Assembly: GCA_937906995.1 (NCBI GenBank)
Contig: CALESB010000036.1
Span: 1-34,484, forward strand
Origin: an uncultured Sutterella sp.
GTDB taxonomy: Bacteria; Pseudomonadota; Gammaproteobacteria; Burkholderiales; Burkholderiaceae_F
Length of the DNA: 34,484 nt
Direction of reading: 5' to 3'
Position numbers and translations under genes: made by a program
The notes under the pieces: model-generated
What the model was told of the DNA's origin: nothing
Databases searched by the model: none
What the model saw: the letters and a program-made list of their open reading frames with translations, nothing else
Shown here: piece after piece, positions 24,389 to 33,592 of the stretch
How the letters are laid out: every line of letters starts with the position of its first letter
Numbering within the stretch: position 1 is the first letter of the stretch

Positions 24389-26059
24389 ATGCTTACGCAT
24401 TTGTCTCTTAAAGACTTTGTCATCGTCGATGAAATGGCCATTGATTTAACCGATGGACTAACAGTTCTCACCGGTGAAACTGGTGCGGGTAAATCCATTT
24501 TGATTGATGCATTACAGTTTATACTCGGCGCACGCGCTGATACCGGTGTTGTTCGTGAAGGCGCAAAACAATGTGACCTAACGGGCATTTTTGAAGTCTC
24601 TCCTCAATTAGCTCACACATTACAACAAGCTGGACTTATACCGCTGGATGATTTGGAGGAGCGAACCGTTATTATCCGCCGCGTTATTGAGCAAAGCGGT
24701 CGTTCTCGTGCTTGGGTTAACGGTGTCGCCGTAACAGCTACTCAAGCTAGAGAGCTCGGCGAGCAACTCTTAGATATTCACGGTCAACATGCTCATCAGT
24801 CTTTATTAAAGCCAATGGAACAACTGTTATTGTTGGATACATTTGGAGGCTATATCGATCAGGTAAGAGCTACCCAAAAAGCGTTTTCTGATTGGCAATC
24901 GGCATTAAAAGCGCTCTGTCGAGCTAAAGAACAGACTCAAAAACTTGCTGATGAGGCTGAACGTTTGGCCTGGGTACACGAAGAGTTATCACAAATCGAT
25001 CCCCAAGAAAACGAATGGGAAGAGCTCAATGCCGAACATAAACGTTTAGGTAATGCTCACGATATTTTGAGTGCATTAGATCAAGCTACCCAAGAATTAA
25101 CTTGCGATGACAACAGTGTTTCAGACATTTTGTCTCGCCATGCTTCACAATTAGATGCGCTAGCTCAATATGACGCACGTTTGGGTGAAATCGCACAGCA
25201 ACTTTTTGAGGCAGAGGCATTAGTCGCCGATGCCAATCGGGAACTAGAGCGCTATCGTAGTCGAACGGATCTGGATGAAAGCCGATTTGAGGAGATTGAT
25301 ACGCGCGTCTCTCTGTTTTTTAATGCTGCTCGAAAATTTCACGTTTTGCCAGAAGATCTTTATCAAAAACTTTTGCAAACTAATGAAAAATTAAACTCTT
25401 TGCAACAAAGTTTAAATATCGAATCACTATTACAACAAGAACAACTCGCTAAAAATTGCTTTGAAGTCAAGGCAAAAGAGTTGAGTCGCTTGCGTGAAAA
25501 GTATTCCAAAATCTTATCTAACAAAGTAACAGAGGCCATGCAAAATCTTTCTATGAAAGGTGGTAGCTTTGAAGTGTCACTTCAACCGTGTGAGCCTTGC
25601 TCCATGGGCCTAGAGCGCTGTGAATTTCTAGTAGCTGGCCATAGTGGCGTTACGCCCCGCTCTCTCGCTAAGGTTGCCTCTGGTGGCGAACTTTCCCGCA
25701 TTAGTTTAGCTATTTCTGTTATTACGAGTCATGCAACGCCTGTAGAAACACTCATCTTTGATGAAGTTGACTCTGGTATTGGTGGAGCTACTGCCGATGT
25801 TGTTGGAAAACTATTAAGAACTCTTGGTAAGGAGCGCCAAGTGCTCTGCGTTACACATCAACCTCAAGTTGCTTGTTATGGTCATCAGCACTTGCACGTC
25901 AATAAAAAAGATTTCAACGGGCAAACTATTAGCCAAATCAAAGAGTTAAACTCAGATGAAAGAGTTGAAGAAATTGCTCGAATGCTTGGTGGACAAGCTA
26001 TAACAGATAAAGTTCGAGCAAATGCTAGAGAACTGCTTGAACTGTCACTCCAGCAATAA
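24389..26059 (+). CDS. recN: DNA repair protein RecN
   Basis: A 556 aa SMC-like ATPase that acts early in double-strand break repair. Walker A is GETGAGKS at residues 29-36. A long coiled-coil middle (about 160-390) is interrupted by a hinge-like section. The ABC signature is SGGELSRISLA, and Walker B is LIFDEVDSGIGG. Ribosome binding site AAGAAAGG lies upstream of the ATG. I saw no clear LexA box upstream, and the gene is coupled to nadK. It ends at a bidirectional terminator shared with fur. Confidence 0.96.
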   Translation: MLTHLSLKDFVIVDEMAIDLTDGLTVLTGETGAGKSILIDALQFILGARADTGVVREGAKQCDLTGIFEVSPQLAHTLQQAGLIPLDDLEERTVIIRRVIEQSGRSRAWVNGVAVTATQARELGEQLLDIHGQHAHQSLLKPMEQLLLLDTFGGYIDQVRATQKAFSDWQSALKALCRAKEQTQKLADEAERLAWVHEELSQIDPQENEWEELNAEHKRLGNAHDILSALDQATQELTCDDNSVSDILSRHASQLDALAQYDARLGEIAQQLFEAEALVADANRELERYRSRTDLDESRFEEIDTRVSLFFNAARKFHVLPEDLYQKLLQTNEKLNSLQQSLNIESLLQQEQLAKNCFEVKAKELSRLREKYSKILSNKVTEAMQNLSMKGGSFEVSLQPCEPCSMGLERCEFLVAGHSGVTPRSLAKVASGGELSRISLAISVITSHATPVETLIFDEVDSGIGGATADVVGKLLRTLGKERQVLCVTHQPQVACYGHQHLHVNKKDFNGQTISQIKELNSDERVEEIARMLGGQAITDKVRANARELLELSLQQ

Positions 26060-26100
26060 AAAATGGCACAGATTTCCTAATTGAAATTTGTGCCATTTTT
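26059..26100. terminator. Bidirectional terminator between recN and fur
   Basis: AAAAATGGCACA and TGTGCCATTTTT form twelve pairs, with ATTTC/GAAAT pairing further in. A-run and T-run flanks allow use from both sides by the convergent recN (plus) and fur (minus) genes. Confidence 0.92.
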
Positions 26101-26119
26101 AACGCAAACTCAAATCGAA

Positions 26120-26566
26120 TTACTTTTTCCCTTCCGCCAGGCACTTTTTACACACACCATACAAACAAAGCGTATGGTGGGCTAACTGAAAACCATAACG
26201 ATCAGCGATCTCTTTTTGGCGACGCTCAATATCAATATCAACAAATTCTTCTACGTGACCACACTTCACACAAACAAGATGATCATGGTGATCTGGCTCA
26301 CCCAATTCATAGCTTGCGGTTTCCGCATCGAAATGATGTCGACGAATAAGCCCTGCCACCTCAAACTGAGATAAAACACGGTACACAGTTGCTAACCCAA
26401 CCGCATCTCCCCCCTCATCCTTAAGCATCGAGAAAACATCATCAGCAGTCAGATGACGCTGATCACTCATAGCTGCTTTCTGGAAAAGTGCCAAAATCCT
26501 CATCCGAGGCACCGTCACTTTGAGTCCTTTATCTTTAAGTTCAGCCTGGTTAACTTTTGACACCAT
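26120..26566 (-). CDS. fur: Ferric uptake regulator
   Basis: A 148 aa metal-sensing repressor that binds Fur boxes with ferrous iron and silences iron uptake. The N-terminal winged helix includes GLATVYRVLSQFEVAGLI, and the C-terminal part has metal-site histidines (PDHHDHLVC) with the cysteine pairs CVKC and CKKC for structural zinc. The length is normal. Its divergent position next to bamE is standard in betaproteobacteria. No Fur box of the classical GATAATGATAATC type was seen in the 189-base gap. Confidence 0.96.
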   Translation of the reverse strand: MVSKVNQAELKDKGLKVTVPRMRILALFQKAAMSDQRHLTADDVFSMLKDEGGDAVGLATVYRVLSQFEVAGLIRRHHFDAETASYELGEPDHHDHLVCVKCGHVEEFVDIDIERRQKEIADRYGFQLAHHTLCLYGVCKKCLAEGKK

Positions 26567-26755
26567 AATTCCTTCAAAATCTAAAAAAAGACAATATTAA
26601 GTATGTATATTACCTTTTAGGGAGACTTTTTGCAGAAATGCCCAGAAAATAGGGCTTGAAAAAACGAAATTCTGTTATAGGCTATAGGCGCTCAAGTGCG
26701 CTTTAGTTTATTATTGAGGGATTGATGTTTTTATGTTCAGACATGGTTTCATTCT

Positions 26756-27271
26756 ATGCTTAAGAAAACTTTCTTGGTCAGTACCTTAAGTGTCGTAGTG
26801 TTCGGCTTAAGCGGTTGTTCAACAATCGAAGAACGGTGGAATGCCTTTGATCAATGGTGGCAACCTGGTAAGACAATCACCTCTGTGATTAATCCTTACC
26901 GTCCAGACATGCAACAAGGCAACTTAGTGACCAAGGAAATGGTTGAGCAACTTCACCTTGGCATGACAAAGTTGCAAGTTCAATTCTTGCTTGGTGTGCC
27001 TTTGCTTCGTGATATGTTCCACCAAGATCGTTGGGACTATGTCTACTACTTAAATCCCCGCTTCGGTCAACCAGAACATCGTCGCTTAACGGTCTTTTTT
27101 GATGCTGAGGGCCGTCTTCAAAAGTACGAATTCACTCCTATGCCTGATGAAACACTTGCTGACCAAATCATTTTGGATAAGGACGGCGCAGCGTTTCAAG
27201 GTAGCAGTGAGCTAACCGTGGTAGATCGTGAGCAACAAACTCAACAAGATATCGAGCAATCTGCTCGTTAA
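26756..27271 (+). CDS. bamE: Outer membrane assembly lipoprotein BamE (SmpA family)
   Basis: A 171 aa lipoprotein of the BAM complex, which inserts beta-barrel proteins into the outer membrane. The lipobox LSGC puts the acylated cysteine at C21. The SmpA/OmlA domain has LHLGMTKLQVQFLLGVPLL and WDYVYYLNPRFGQ. The C-terminus of about 40 residues is longer and Gln-rich than in E. coli BamE. Start ATG 26756, divergent from fur; two small cell division genes follow. Confidence 0.93.
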   Translation: MLKKTFLVSTLSVVVFGLSGCSTIEERWNAFDQWWQPGKTITSVINPYRPDMQQGNLVTKEMVEQLHLGMTKLQVQFLLGVPLLRDMFHQDRWDYVYYLNPRFGQPEHRRLTVFFDAEGRLQKYEFTPMPDETLADQIILDKDGAAFQGSSELTVVDREQQTQQDIEQSAR

Positions 27272-27300
27272 CAACATAACACAGTAAGGATTGAATAAAG

Positions 27301-27537
27301 ATGCAACAAAAGCTTGAACTCTTAGCCGATCGTATTCGTGCCTTAATTCAAGAAGTCAACGAACTTCGTGCTCAAAACGAGGAATTGCATAATATCTTGA
27401 TTCAAAAAGAAAACGAAGCCGGTTTAACCAAGGCTGAAACCCAAGAAGCTATCGAACGTTTGGATGCATTGATTCGCTCGATTGAAAAAACTCAACAATC
27501 TGTGCCCAGCGAAGATATCCCAACGGCCACTTTTTAA
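27301..27537 (+). CDS. Small coiled-coil protein (TIGR02449/ZapB-like)
   Basis: A 78 aa acidic protein that is almost wholly coiled coil up to about residue 65 (LELLADRIRALIQEVNELRA). Such proteins precede zapA in many beta- and gammaproteobacteria and resemble ZapB or the TIGR02449 family. A role in Z-ring organisation with ZapA is inferred from context and not shown. The ribosome binding site is AAGGA. zapA starts 9-15 bp after its stop. Confidence 0.8.
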   Translation: MQQKLELLADRIRALIQEVNELRAQNEELHNILIQKENEAGLTKAETQEAIERLDALIRSIEKTQQSVPSEDIPTATF

Positions 27538-27552
27538 TAAGGGTCGATGACG

Positions 27553-27882
27553 ATGAGCGTGCGTAATACTTTGACTTTATCTATCATGGGGCGAGATTAC
27601 CGTCTCTCTGTTGCACCTGAAGAAGAGGCTAACTTGAGAACATGTGCCGCCATGGTTGAGCAAAAGATGCAAGAGATTCACCAACCTGGTCGCGTTTTTT
27701 CGCCCGACTCTGTTGCTGTTTTAGCAGCTTTGCGTATCGCGTATGAAAATCTACTTCAACGACAAGAAATCGAAGAGGTCAACCGCGCCGTCGCCAAGAT
27801 GAATCAGACTGCATCTGATATCGATAATTTAATTGCTTTGTGTGATAACACACTCGGCAATGACAACAAATCGGCACAGTAA
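27553..27882 (+). CDS. zapA: Cell division protein ZapA
   Basis: A 109 aa protein that bundles FtsZ filaments at the division ring. The N-terminal beta segment with LTLSIMGRDYRLSV and the C-terminal coiled coil (about 65-100) are typical. I prefer the ATG at 27553, about nine bases from AAGGG; the ATG at 27547 is closer than usual to it. In many proteobacteria the 6S RNA gene lies right after zapA, but here only about 70 bp follow and hold a terminator. Confidence 0.9.
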   Translation: MSVRNTLTLSIMGRDYRLSVAPEEEANLRTCAAMVEQKMQEIHQPGRVFSPDSVAVLAALRIAYENLLQRQEIEEVNRAVAKMNQTASDIDNLIALCDNTLGNDNKSAQ

Positions 27883-27908
27883 GTTGCAAAAGATTTGTTT
27901 TCCTCATG

Positions 27909-27937
27909 ACGCCACAATTACTTGTGGCGTTTTCTTT
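27909..27937 (+). terminator. Rho-independent terminator of zapA
   Basis: ACGCCACAA, loop TTAC, and TTGTGGCGT form a perfect nine-pair stem followed by TTTCTTT. Confidence 0.93.
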
Positions 27938-27950
27938 AAAAGGTTATCTC

Positions 27951-28658
27951 ATGGTTCAAAAATTTCGCCCCTTAAACGATGAACAAATTAATCGTTTGGA
28001 TGAGCTTCTTGCTACAACGCCGGAAGATTTCGATACCTTTGACGTTAGTATGCTTGACGGCTATTTATCTGCAATTGCCTTATTAAATCCTACTCTAGAA
28101 AATGAGTCAGACTGGTATCCATATATTTTCGACATTGATGGTCGAGACTCGCAAGTGGATCAACCTGAAGAAGTTCATCAATTGATCATGCAACGCTATC
28201 AAGAAATCGTTGCCTATCAAGCTCAACGTGAATTCTATAATCCGATCATTTTTCCATTAGAAGACGATGATGGCAAACCAATTCTTACCAAAGAAGGTAT
28301 TGAAGCATTAGTTCCATGGGCAACTGGCTTTTATGCTGCTTTAACACAATTCGGTGATCGAGTTCAGTTAACAGAAGAAATCGAAAATCAACTATGCAAA
28401 ATTCATCGTCATTTAGAATTAGATCCTGACGATGACGATTATGAAGATAATAAGGCTGTACGCGAAGCCATTGAGCAAGCCAAACCGCTGAAAAACCTTG
28501 AAGAAGCTATGGTAGACATGATGGAAGGTGTGCTAAACCTTGCCCGTCTTAATCGCCCCAACAAGCCCATCAACAGAGAAATGCCGAAGGTCGGTCGCAA
28601 TGACCCCTGTCCCTGTGGTTCTGGCAAAAAATATAAGCAGTGCTGCGGTAAAAACTAA
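27951..28658 (+). CDS. YecA/UPF0149 family protein with SEC-C zinc motif
   Basis: A 235 aa soluble protein. The N-terminal UPF0149 (YgfB/YecA-like) part includes FDVSMLDGYLSAIA and PWATGFYAAL, and the C-terminus carries a SEC-C zinc motif with cysteines at about 220, 222, 231 and 232 (DPCPCGSGKKYKQCCG), as at the end of SecA. E. coli YecA has this layout and has been proposed to interact with ribosomes; the role here is inferred. I use the ATG at 27951 with AGG upstream, since a more upstream start would overlap the zapA terminator. Confidence 0.88.
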   Translation: MVQKFRPLNDEQINRLDELLATTPEDFDTFDVSMLDGYLSAIALLNPTLENESDWYPYIFDIDGRDSQVDQPEEVHQLIMQRYQEIVAYQAQREFYNPIIFPLEDDDGKPILTKEGIEALVPWATGFYAALTQFGDRVQLTEEIENQLCKIHRHLELDPDDDDYEDNKAVREAIEQAKPLKNLEEAMVDMMEGVLNLARLNRPNKPINREMPKVGRNDPCPCGSGKKYKQCCGKN

Positions 28659-28671
28659 TTAAGATTTAGAC

Positions 28672-28702
28672 AAAAACGGGACCCTACAAAGGCCCCGTTT
28701 TA
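28672..28702. terminator. Bidirectional terminator between the YecA gene and mnmC
   Basis: AAAACGGG and CCCGTTTT pair, with CC/GG further in and a loop CTACAAA. The A-run and T-run flanks serve both convergent genes. Confidence 0.85.
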
Positions 28703-28712
28703 AAATGCTATT

Positions 28713-30626
28713 CTAACAATGAGTCCTAATATAAAGCTTCATAAGACGTCTAGTTCCAATGCCTTTAAGCGTTGATGTATCTAAGATATGACCCTCATCA
28801 AGCATATCTGAAGCAAGGATTTCTGAACTCAATGCCGACATAGACACACCTCTCGAACCCATTGCAGCCATAACCCATAAACCAGGAAGAAGCGGTCCTT
28901 TGTCATAGTCCAGACGAGAGGGGTTATCCCGAGCAATGTCCATCCAGCAGGCCTGATCACAAACTCCTCCTACGATAGGCACTCGCCCTGGACCTACAGC
29001 TCGCTCACCATAATATGCTCCAGTGACAACACAACTAGACTCATCTTTCAAGATTGAATCCAGTTTTTGTAAATTGGCTTCATGTGCTTGCACTTCCGTC
29101 CATGGTCCCTTCTGAGCTAATTCATATGTTGCTCCAATACCACAATAACCATCTGGCATATGAACGATATAGCCCTCACCCGAAACAGGAATTTTCAACG
29201 TTTGAAAATCCGTATCACGCAATAATGAAATTCTCCCCTTGAGAGCTTCAATTGGTATAGTCTGATAAGGTGCTAAAAGCCGTTGACTATCAGCTGCGCA
29301 AGCTACCACAACATCAGAGGCTTCATCGATACACTCTCCCCACTGCCCCACTAAACGCCAACCACCTTCTATTGGCTCAATTCGTTCAACGCGCGTATTG
29401 CCTCTATAAGGTATACCTTCTGCCTCAATCAAAGCTCGGCAATAGGCCCCTACCCGCACCATACCAGCTGTAGGAAACCACCACCCACCTCGTTTAACTG
29501 CTACACCGGCCTTCTTGCCAGCCTCTGACTCACTAAGAAGTTCAGCAAAATCTTCTGGCAAATGAAATGGCTGCTCACTTTCTTTTGCATGGAGCCACTC
29601 TTGATGAACAGATTCAGAATGAGCCATCTGCAAACAACCTACGTCTGCATAAAGCGCTTGTTGTGTTTGAGCTTCCAGTATTTTTAGACGCTGACGCGTT
29701 GCTAAAAAGCCCTGCCGTGACAAACGTGAGAGAAGATTATCATCACGTGAATAATGCGGGTGCAAAATACCCCAAGCTAGCGCGCTGGCGGCTGCTCCCG
29801 GTACGAAAGACTCATCAACAATACGAACCTTTAGACCACGCCTAGCCAAAGCGTAAGCAGCATTCGCTCCTGATAACCCCGCCCCAATAACAATGACATC
29901 TTTTACTTCTCGAGCTTTAATGTGACGAGTTCGAGGCGCTTTCATAACTCCAAATAGTCGTTCACTTTTTTTCCCAAAACCTTGAAGTTTTTCAAGCTCA
30001 AAACCACTACGAGCTAAAGCACGCCTAACATGACCACTCGTGCACCAAGTACTAACAGTCGCATCATGACGAGCCCGTCGAGCAAAAGTTGCCAATAACT
30101 TATCATTCCACATACTTTCATTTTTTTTCGGAGCAAAACCGTCCAAAAATAGCGCATCGTATTGCAATGAAAGTTTAGGAGCTATCTCATTGCTATCATG
30201 AAATATCAAGGTTAGCTTTACGCGTCCTTCATCAAACTCTACTGTATGAAACCCAGGAATTCTGGGGGGCCATTGTTGCGCTAACTCTTGAGCCAAATCG
30301 CTTACCTCAGAAGCTGCAAGAGTCACCAACTCTTGAGCTGAGACTGGATAGCGTTCAATTGAAAAGTAATGCAATCGCTCACATTGATGAGAATCTTCTC
30401 TCCATGCTTTTAACGTTGATAAAAAATTCGTTCCTAGTCCAAAACCATTTTCTAAAATAGTAAAAACAGAACGATTAGCCCAACGTTTAGCAATTTCTCC
30501 CTGTGCAAGGAAGACAGAACAAGCCTGCCCATAAGCTCCACTTCGGGTCGCATAAATATCACCAAAAAGGGGCGAGTATGGTTGACCATTATCAATCGTA
30601 ACTTCTGCTGGCTCAATAGATTTCAT
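28713..30626 (-). CDS. mnmC: Bifunctional tRNA (mnm5s2U34) methyltransferase / cmnm5s2U34 oxidoreductase
   Basis: A 637 aa enzyme that finishes the wobble uridine modification mnm5s2U34 in tRNAs for Lys, Glu and Gln. The N-terminal methyltransferase domain (about 1-235) has ENGFGLGTNFL for SAM binding and LFLDGFAPKKNESMW. The C-terminal FAD-dependent oxidoreductase domain (about 245-630) starts with the dinucleotide loop VIGAGLSGANAAYALA. Start ATG 30626; the gene lies after ettA with about 60 bp and a terminator between. The TusA relay that supplies the thiol at the same base is also in this window. Confidence 0.95.
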   Translation of the reverse strand: MKSIEPAEVTIDNGQPYSPLFGDIYATRSGAYGQACSVFLAQGEIAKRWANRSVFTILENGFGLGTNFLSTLKAWREDSHQCERLHYFSIERYPVSAQELVTLAASEVSDLAQELAQQWPPRIPGFHTVEFDEGRVKLTLIFHDSNEIAPKLSLQYDALFLDGFAPKKNESMWNDKLLATFARRARHDATVSTWCTSGHVRRALARSGFELEKLQGFGKKSERLFGVMKAPRTRHIKAREVKDVIVIGAGLSGANAAYALARRGLKVRIVDESFVPGAAASALAWGILHPHYSRDDNLLSRLSRQGFLATRQRLKILEAQTQQALYADVGCLQMAHSESVHQEWLHAKESEQPFHLPEDFAELLSESEAGKKAGVAVKRGGWWFPTAGMVRVGAYCRALIEAEGIPYRGNTRVERIEPIEGGWRLVGQWGECIDEASDVVVACAADSQRLLAPYQTIPIEALKGRISLLRDTDFQTLKIPVSGEGYIVHMPDGYCGIGATYELAQKGPWTEVQAHEANLQKLDSILKDESSCVVTGAYYGERAVGPGRVPIVGGVCDQACWMDIARDNPSRLDYDKGPLLPGLWVMAAMGSRGVSMSALSSEILASDMLDEGHILDTSTLKGIGTRRLMKLYIRTHC

Positions 30627-30636
30627 TTCATGTTAA

Positions 30637-30668
30637 AGGGCGCCATTCCGTTTCCAGTATGACGCCCT
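30637..30668 (-). terminator. Probable terminator of ettA
   Basis: On the minus strand AGGGCGTCAT and ATGGCGCCCT form ten pairs including one G-T. Only three T follow, so termination may be leaky and feed mnmC. Confidence 0.6.
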
Positions 30669-30685
30669 ATCCTTCTTCGAGTCGA

Positions 30686-32350
30686 TTAACGCTTTAACGG
30701 CTTAAAGCGAATGCGATGTGGCTGAGCAGCCTCTTCGCCCAAACGCTTGCGTTTATCTGCTTCATACTCTGTGTAGTTGCCATCAAAGAAGACTACCTTA
30801 GAATCGCCTTCAAAGGCCAAAATATGCGTTGCAATACGGTCCAAGAACCAACGGTCGTGAGAGGTAACCATTGCACATCCTGCAAACTCAAGCAAAGCAT
30901 CTTCCAAAGCACGAAGTGTTTCAACATCCAAGTCATTAGAGGGTTCGTCCAATAACAGAACATTACCACCTGATAACAACGTCTTGGCTAAATGCAAACG
31001 ACCTCGTTCACCACCAGATAAAGTGCCAACTAATTTCTGTTGGTCTCCACCCTTAAAGTTAAAGCGTCCCAAATAAGCGCGAGATGGCATAGAGAACTTA
31101 CCCACTTGCAAGATATCTTGTCCATCAGAGACTGCTTCCCAAGCCGTCTTATCATTCGGTAAAGAATCGCGCATTTGATCAACCGCGCTAATCTTGACTG
31201 TAGGACCAATGTTAATCGCTCCAGTGTCGGGTTGTTCTTTACCCAAAATCATCTTAAAGAGTGTGGACTTACCTGCACCATTGGGGCCAATCACACCAAC
31301 AATAGCACCAGGAGGAATCTTAAAGCTCAAATCATCAATCAAAAGACGATCACCAAAACCCTTGCTGACGTGATCAAATTCAATCACGTTATTGCCTAAA
31401 CGTTCCCCAACAGGGATAAAAATCTCATTGGTTTCGTTACGGGCTTGGTATTCATAGCTTGACATTTCTTCAAAGCGAGCTAAACGAGCCTTACTCTTGG
31501 CTTGGCGACCCTTGGCATTTTGACGCACCCACTCTAATTCATGCTTAATAGCCTTCATTCGAGCGTCTTCTTGGCGCTTTTCAATTTCTAAACGCTTTTC
31601 CTTTTGATCCAACCAAGAGGAATAATTACCCTTCCAAGGAATACCTTCCCCACGGTCTAATTCTAGAATCCATTCTGCAGCATTATCTAAGAAATAACGG
31701 TCGTGGGTCACGGCCACCACTGTGCCAGGGAAACGATGAAGGAATTGCTCTAACCATTCCACGCTTTCGGCATCTAAGTGGTTTGTTGGTTCATCCAACA
31801 AAAGCATATCGGGACCGGATAATAACAAGCGGCACAACGCCACTCGACGTTTTTCACCGCCAGAGAGGTGAGCAATCTTGGCCTCCCAAGAGGGCAAACG
31901 TAAAGCATCTGCAGCAATTTCCATTTGCGTTTCTGCATTGGTTCCTGCGGCATTAATAATTGCCTCTAAACGAGCTTGTTCAGCAGCTAATGCATCAAAA
32001 TCGGCATCAGGATCAGCATAAGCAGCATAAACCTCATCTAAGCGAGCTTGTGCCTGCATGATTTCACCCATGCCTTCCTCAACCGCTTCACGAACAGTAT
32101 GTTCGGGATTTAATTGCGGCTCTTGAGGAAGATAACCGATCTTAATACCCGGCATCGGAATGGCTTCGCCTTCAATGTCGGTATCTACGCCGGCCATAAT
32201 CTTTAACAGAGTGGATTTACCAGCACCATTTAACCCCAAAACACCAATTTTGGCGCCAGGGAAGAAAGACAAAGAAATGTCTTTGAGAATCTGACGTTTA
32301 GGCGGAACAATTTTGCCAACGCGATTCATCGTAAATACGTATTGAGCCAT
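30686..32350 (-). CDS. ettA: Energy-dependent translational throttle protein EttA (ABC-F)
   Basis: A 554 aa cytosolic ABC-F ATPase that binds the ribosomal E site and gates the first elongation step according to the ATP/ADP ratio. Two ABC domains are visible: Walker A GLNGAGKS at residues 39-46 with signature LSGGEKRRVALC, and a second pair GPNGAGKS and LSGGERGRLHLA. The EttA arm and linker between them carries the charged LEWVRQNAKGRQAKSKARL stretch. The length is normal. Start ATG 32350. Confidence 0.96.
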   Translation of the reverse strand: MAQYVFTMNRVGKIVPPKRQILKDISLSFFPGAKIGVLGLNGAGKSTLLKIMAGVDTDIEGEAIPMPGIKIGYLPQEPQLNPEHTVREAVEEGMGEIMQAQARLDEVYAAYADPDADFDALAAEQARLEAIINAAGTNAETQMEIAADALRLPSWEAKIAHLSGGEKRRVALCRLLLSGPDMLLLDEPTNHLDAESVEWLEQFLHRFPGTVVAVTHDRYFLDNAAEWILELDRGEGIPWKGNYSSWLDQKEKRLEIEKRQEDARMKAIKHELEWVRQNAKGRQAKSKARLARFEEMSSYEYQARNETNEIFIPVGERLGNNVIEFDHVSKGFGDRLLIDDLSFKIPPGAIVGVIGPNGAGKSTLFKMILGKEQPDTGAINIGPTVKISAVDQMRDSLPNDKTAWEAVSDGQDILQVGKFSMPSRAYLGRFNFKGGDQQKLVGTLSGGERGRLHLAKTLLSGGNVLLLDEPSNDLDVETLRALEDALLEFAGCAMVTSHDRWFLDRIATHILAFEGDSKVVFFDGNYTEYEADKRKRLGEEAAQPHRIRFKPLKR

Positions 32351-32376
32351 AGTCTCGTATCTGCGGTTAAAAATTA

Positions 32377-32403
32377 AAAAAGTCGGCGCATTTAAACTCG
32401 CCG
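32377..32403 (-). terminator. Terminator of the kinase-like gene
   Basis: On the minus strand CGGCG and CGCCG pair around a ten-base loop and are followed by ACTTTTTT. The stem is short but GC-rich, and it is placed right after the stop at 32413. Confidence 0.7.
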
Positions 32404-32412
32404 TATATAAAG

Positions 32413-33090
32413 TTATTTTTTTGCAAATCTGTTATTGCTAGACGTTTTTTTCATACCAAAGTAACCATGAAACTTCCATTTTTGTCGCCAATATTGAGCC
32501 TCTTGCCAGCGGACTTGACGTTCCCTCCCCATCGTTTCAGGATGCCACTCAAGCCATTTTTTATAAACACCGCTTAGATCAATCAACTCCACAATATGAC
32601 GCCACGACTTTGGCATCCAATAGGTCTGCATTGCCGCCTGAAAGTCAATCAATAACGGCTTACCTTCCGGAGAGACAAGCCAATTCCCAGTTCCTCGAGT
32701 ATCAAGATGAACGACTCCTCGCTGGTGAACTTTGGCGAGCAAGTCTTCCATTTGCACTAAGTAGTTCGTTGTGACTTCTTCTGGTTTTAACTGACTTAAA
32801 GGACGGCCAGGCAAAAAGTGGATGGCAATCGCCATCGAATCAATTGCGAAGCATTCTTGAGCAATTCCCTCAACCCCCCGCAATTGACGCAAAATTTTGA
32901 GCTCATGTCTGAGTAAAAATGGCGCTAAAAACGTTCTAACCCAAAAATTACGAGTTGAAAAGTCTTTGACTGTCCATTGTTTTCCACCATAGCTTACACA
33001 TGAGACGCAAGCATTAACAGCTCTCCCATCACGCAACAGTCGTTTGGGAGCTTTTAGCATCTGATCACGAGTAAATATCGTCTCAGACAT
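32413..33090 (-). CDS. Predicted RIO/KdkA-like protein or sugar kinase
   Basis: A 225 aa kinase-fold protein. The catalytic segment GVVHLDTRGTGNWLV provides H-x-D with a downstream Asn, and LIDFQAAMQ resembles the metal-binding DFG element. The N-terminal lobe is short, with weak similarity to lipopolysaccharide kinases such as KdkA and to RIO-type kinases. The substrate is unknown; small relatives occur in betaproteobacteria. I start at the ATG at 33090 (MSETIFTRDQ), ten bases after the preceding gene's stop with GAGAG upstream; a longer start would overlap that gene. The C-terminal tail is basic and aromatic. Confidence 0.75.
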   Translation of the reverse strand: MSETIFTRDQMLKAPKRLLRDGRAVNACVSCVSYGGKQWTVKDFSTRNFWVRTFLAPFLLRHELKILRQLRGVEGIAQECFAIDSMAIAIHFLPGRPLSQLKPEEVTTNYLVQMEDLLAKVHQRGVVHLDTRGTGNWLVSPEGKPLLIDFQAAMQTYWMPKSWRHIVELIDLSGVYKKWLEWHPETMGRERQVRWQEAQYWRQKWKFHGYFGMKKTSSNNRFAKK

Positions 33091-33100
33091 GAATCTCTCG

Positions 33101-33478
33101 TTAAGGCATTTGAATCTTGTTTGCTGTTGCAGCAAAGCCAGCATCACCAGGGGTCACGATTTTGCTAGCTGCTTGACGACGCATTTCTTCAAGCTTAGCA
33201 ATTGTTTCTTGAACTCCTTGCTTAGCTGCAGCGCCATAGCCGTCAATGGCTTCAGCTAAATTAGTAGCCTTAATTTCAAAACTGATCGGCAACGGCCCCA
33301 TTTGAGTCATGATTTGCGTCTCACCCAAATAAATGACTTCACGTTCCATATCACGTGAACCATCTTTTAAAATCGGTGTCAACACACGAATAGAGCCGAT
33401 CTTACGATCCGTCACTAACTCTTCACGAACCAAAGCCGAGACGTCCATTTGGGCATCCATTTGTTCTAAATCAGCCAT
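33101..33478 (-). CDS. Conserved small soluble protein of unknown function
   Basis: A 125 aa cytoplasmic protein starting MADLEQMDAQMDVSALVREE. A beta-rich middle (IGSIRVLTPILKDGSRD, then LGETQIMTQMGPLPISFEI) is followed by a helical C-terminus (GVQETIAKLEEMRRQAASKI). I recognise similar short proteins in other proteobacteria only as hypothetical. The ATG at 33478 has GAGG five bases upstream, better placed than an ATG one codon earlier. It is the first gene of a two-gene unit with the kinase-like gene (10 bp gap), so a joint role is possible. Confidence 0.72.
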   Translation of the reverse strand: MADLEQMDAQMDVSALVREELVTDRKIGSIRVLTPILKDGSRDMEREVIYLGETQIMTQMGPLPISFEIKATNLAEAIDGYGAAAKQGVQETIAKLEEMRRQAASKIVTPGDAGFAATANKIQMP

Positions 33479-33592
33479 CATAACCTCATAAAAATGACAA
33501 AAAGCCCCAATCCCCTTAATCATTGACTAACGGGATCTACGACTTATGTAAAAAACATTCAATAGTTATTGTACTGATATTGAGTGAACTTA

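Noticed and set aside
26567..26755. A Fur box for autoregulation between fur and bamE
   Set aside because: The gap is A+T-rich, but I could not find a convincing 19-base match or repeated GATAAT units.
27883..27950. A 6S RNA (ssrS) gene after zapA, its usual place
   Set aside because: Only about 68 bases separate zapA from the next gene and they are filled by a terminator hairpin. No 180-base 6S-like fold is possible here.
27906..27950. An upstream ATG for the YecA-like gene
   Set aside because: It lies at the zapA terminator hairpin, and the 15 added residues are simply its translation. The ATG at 27951 has a proper ribosome binding site.
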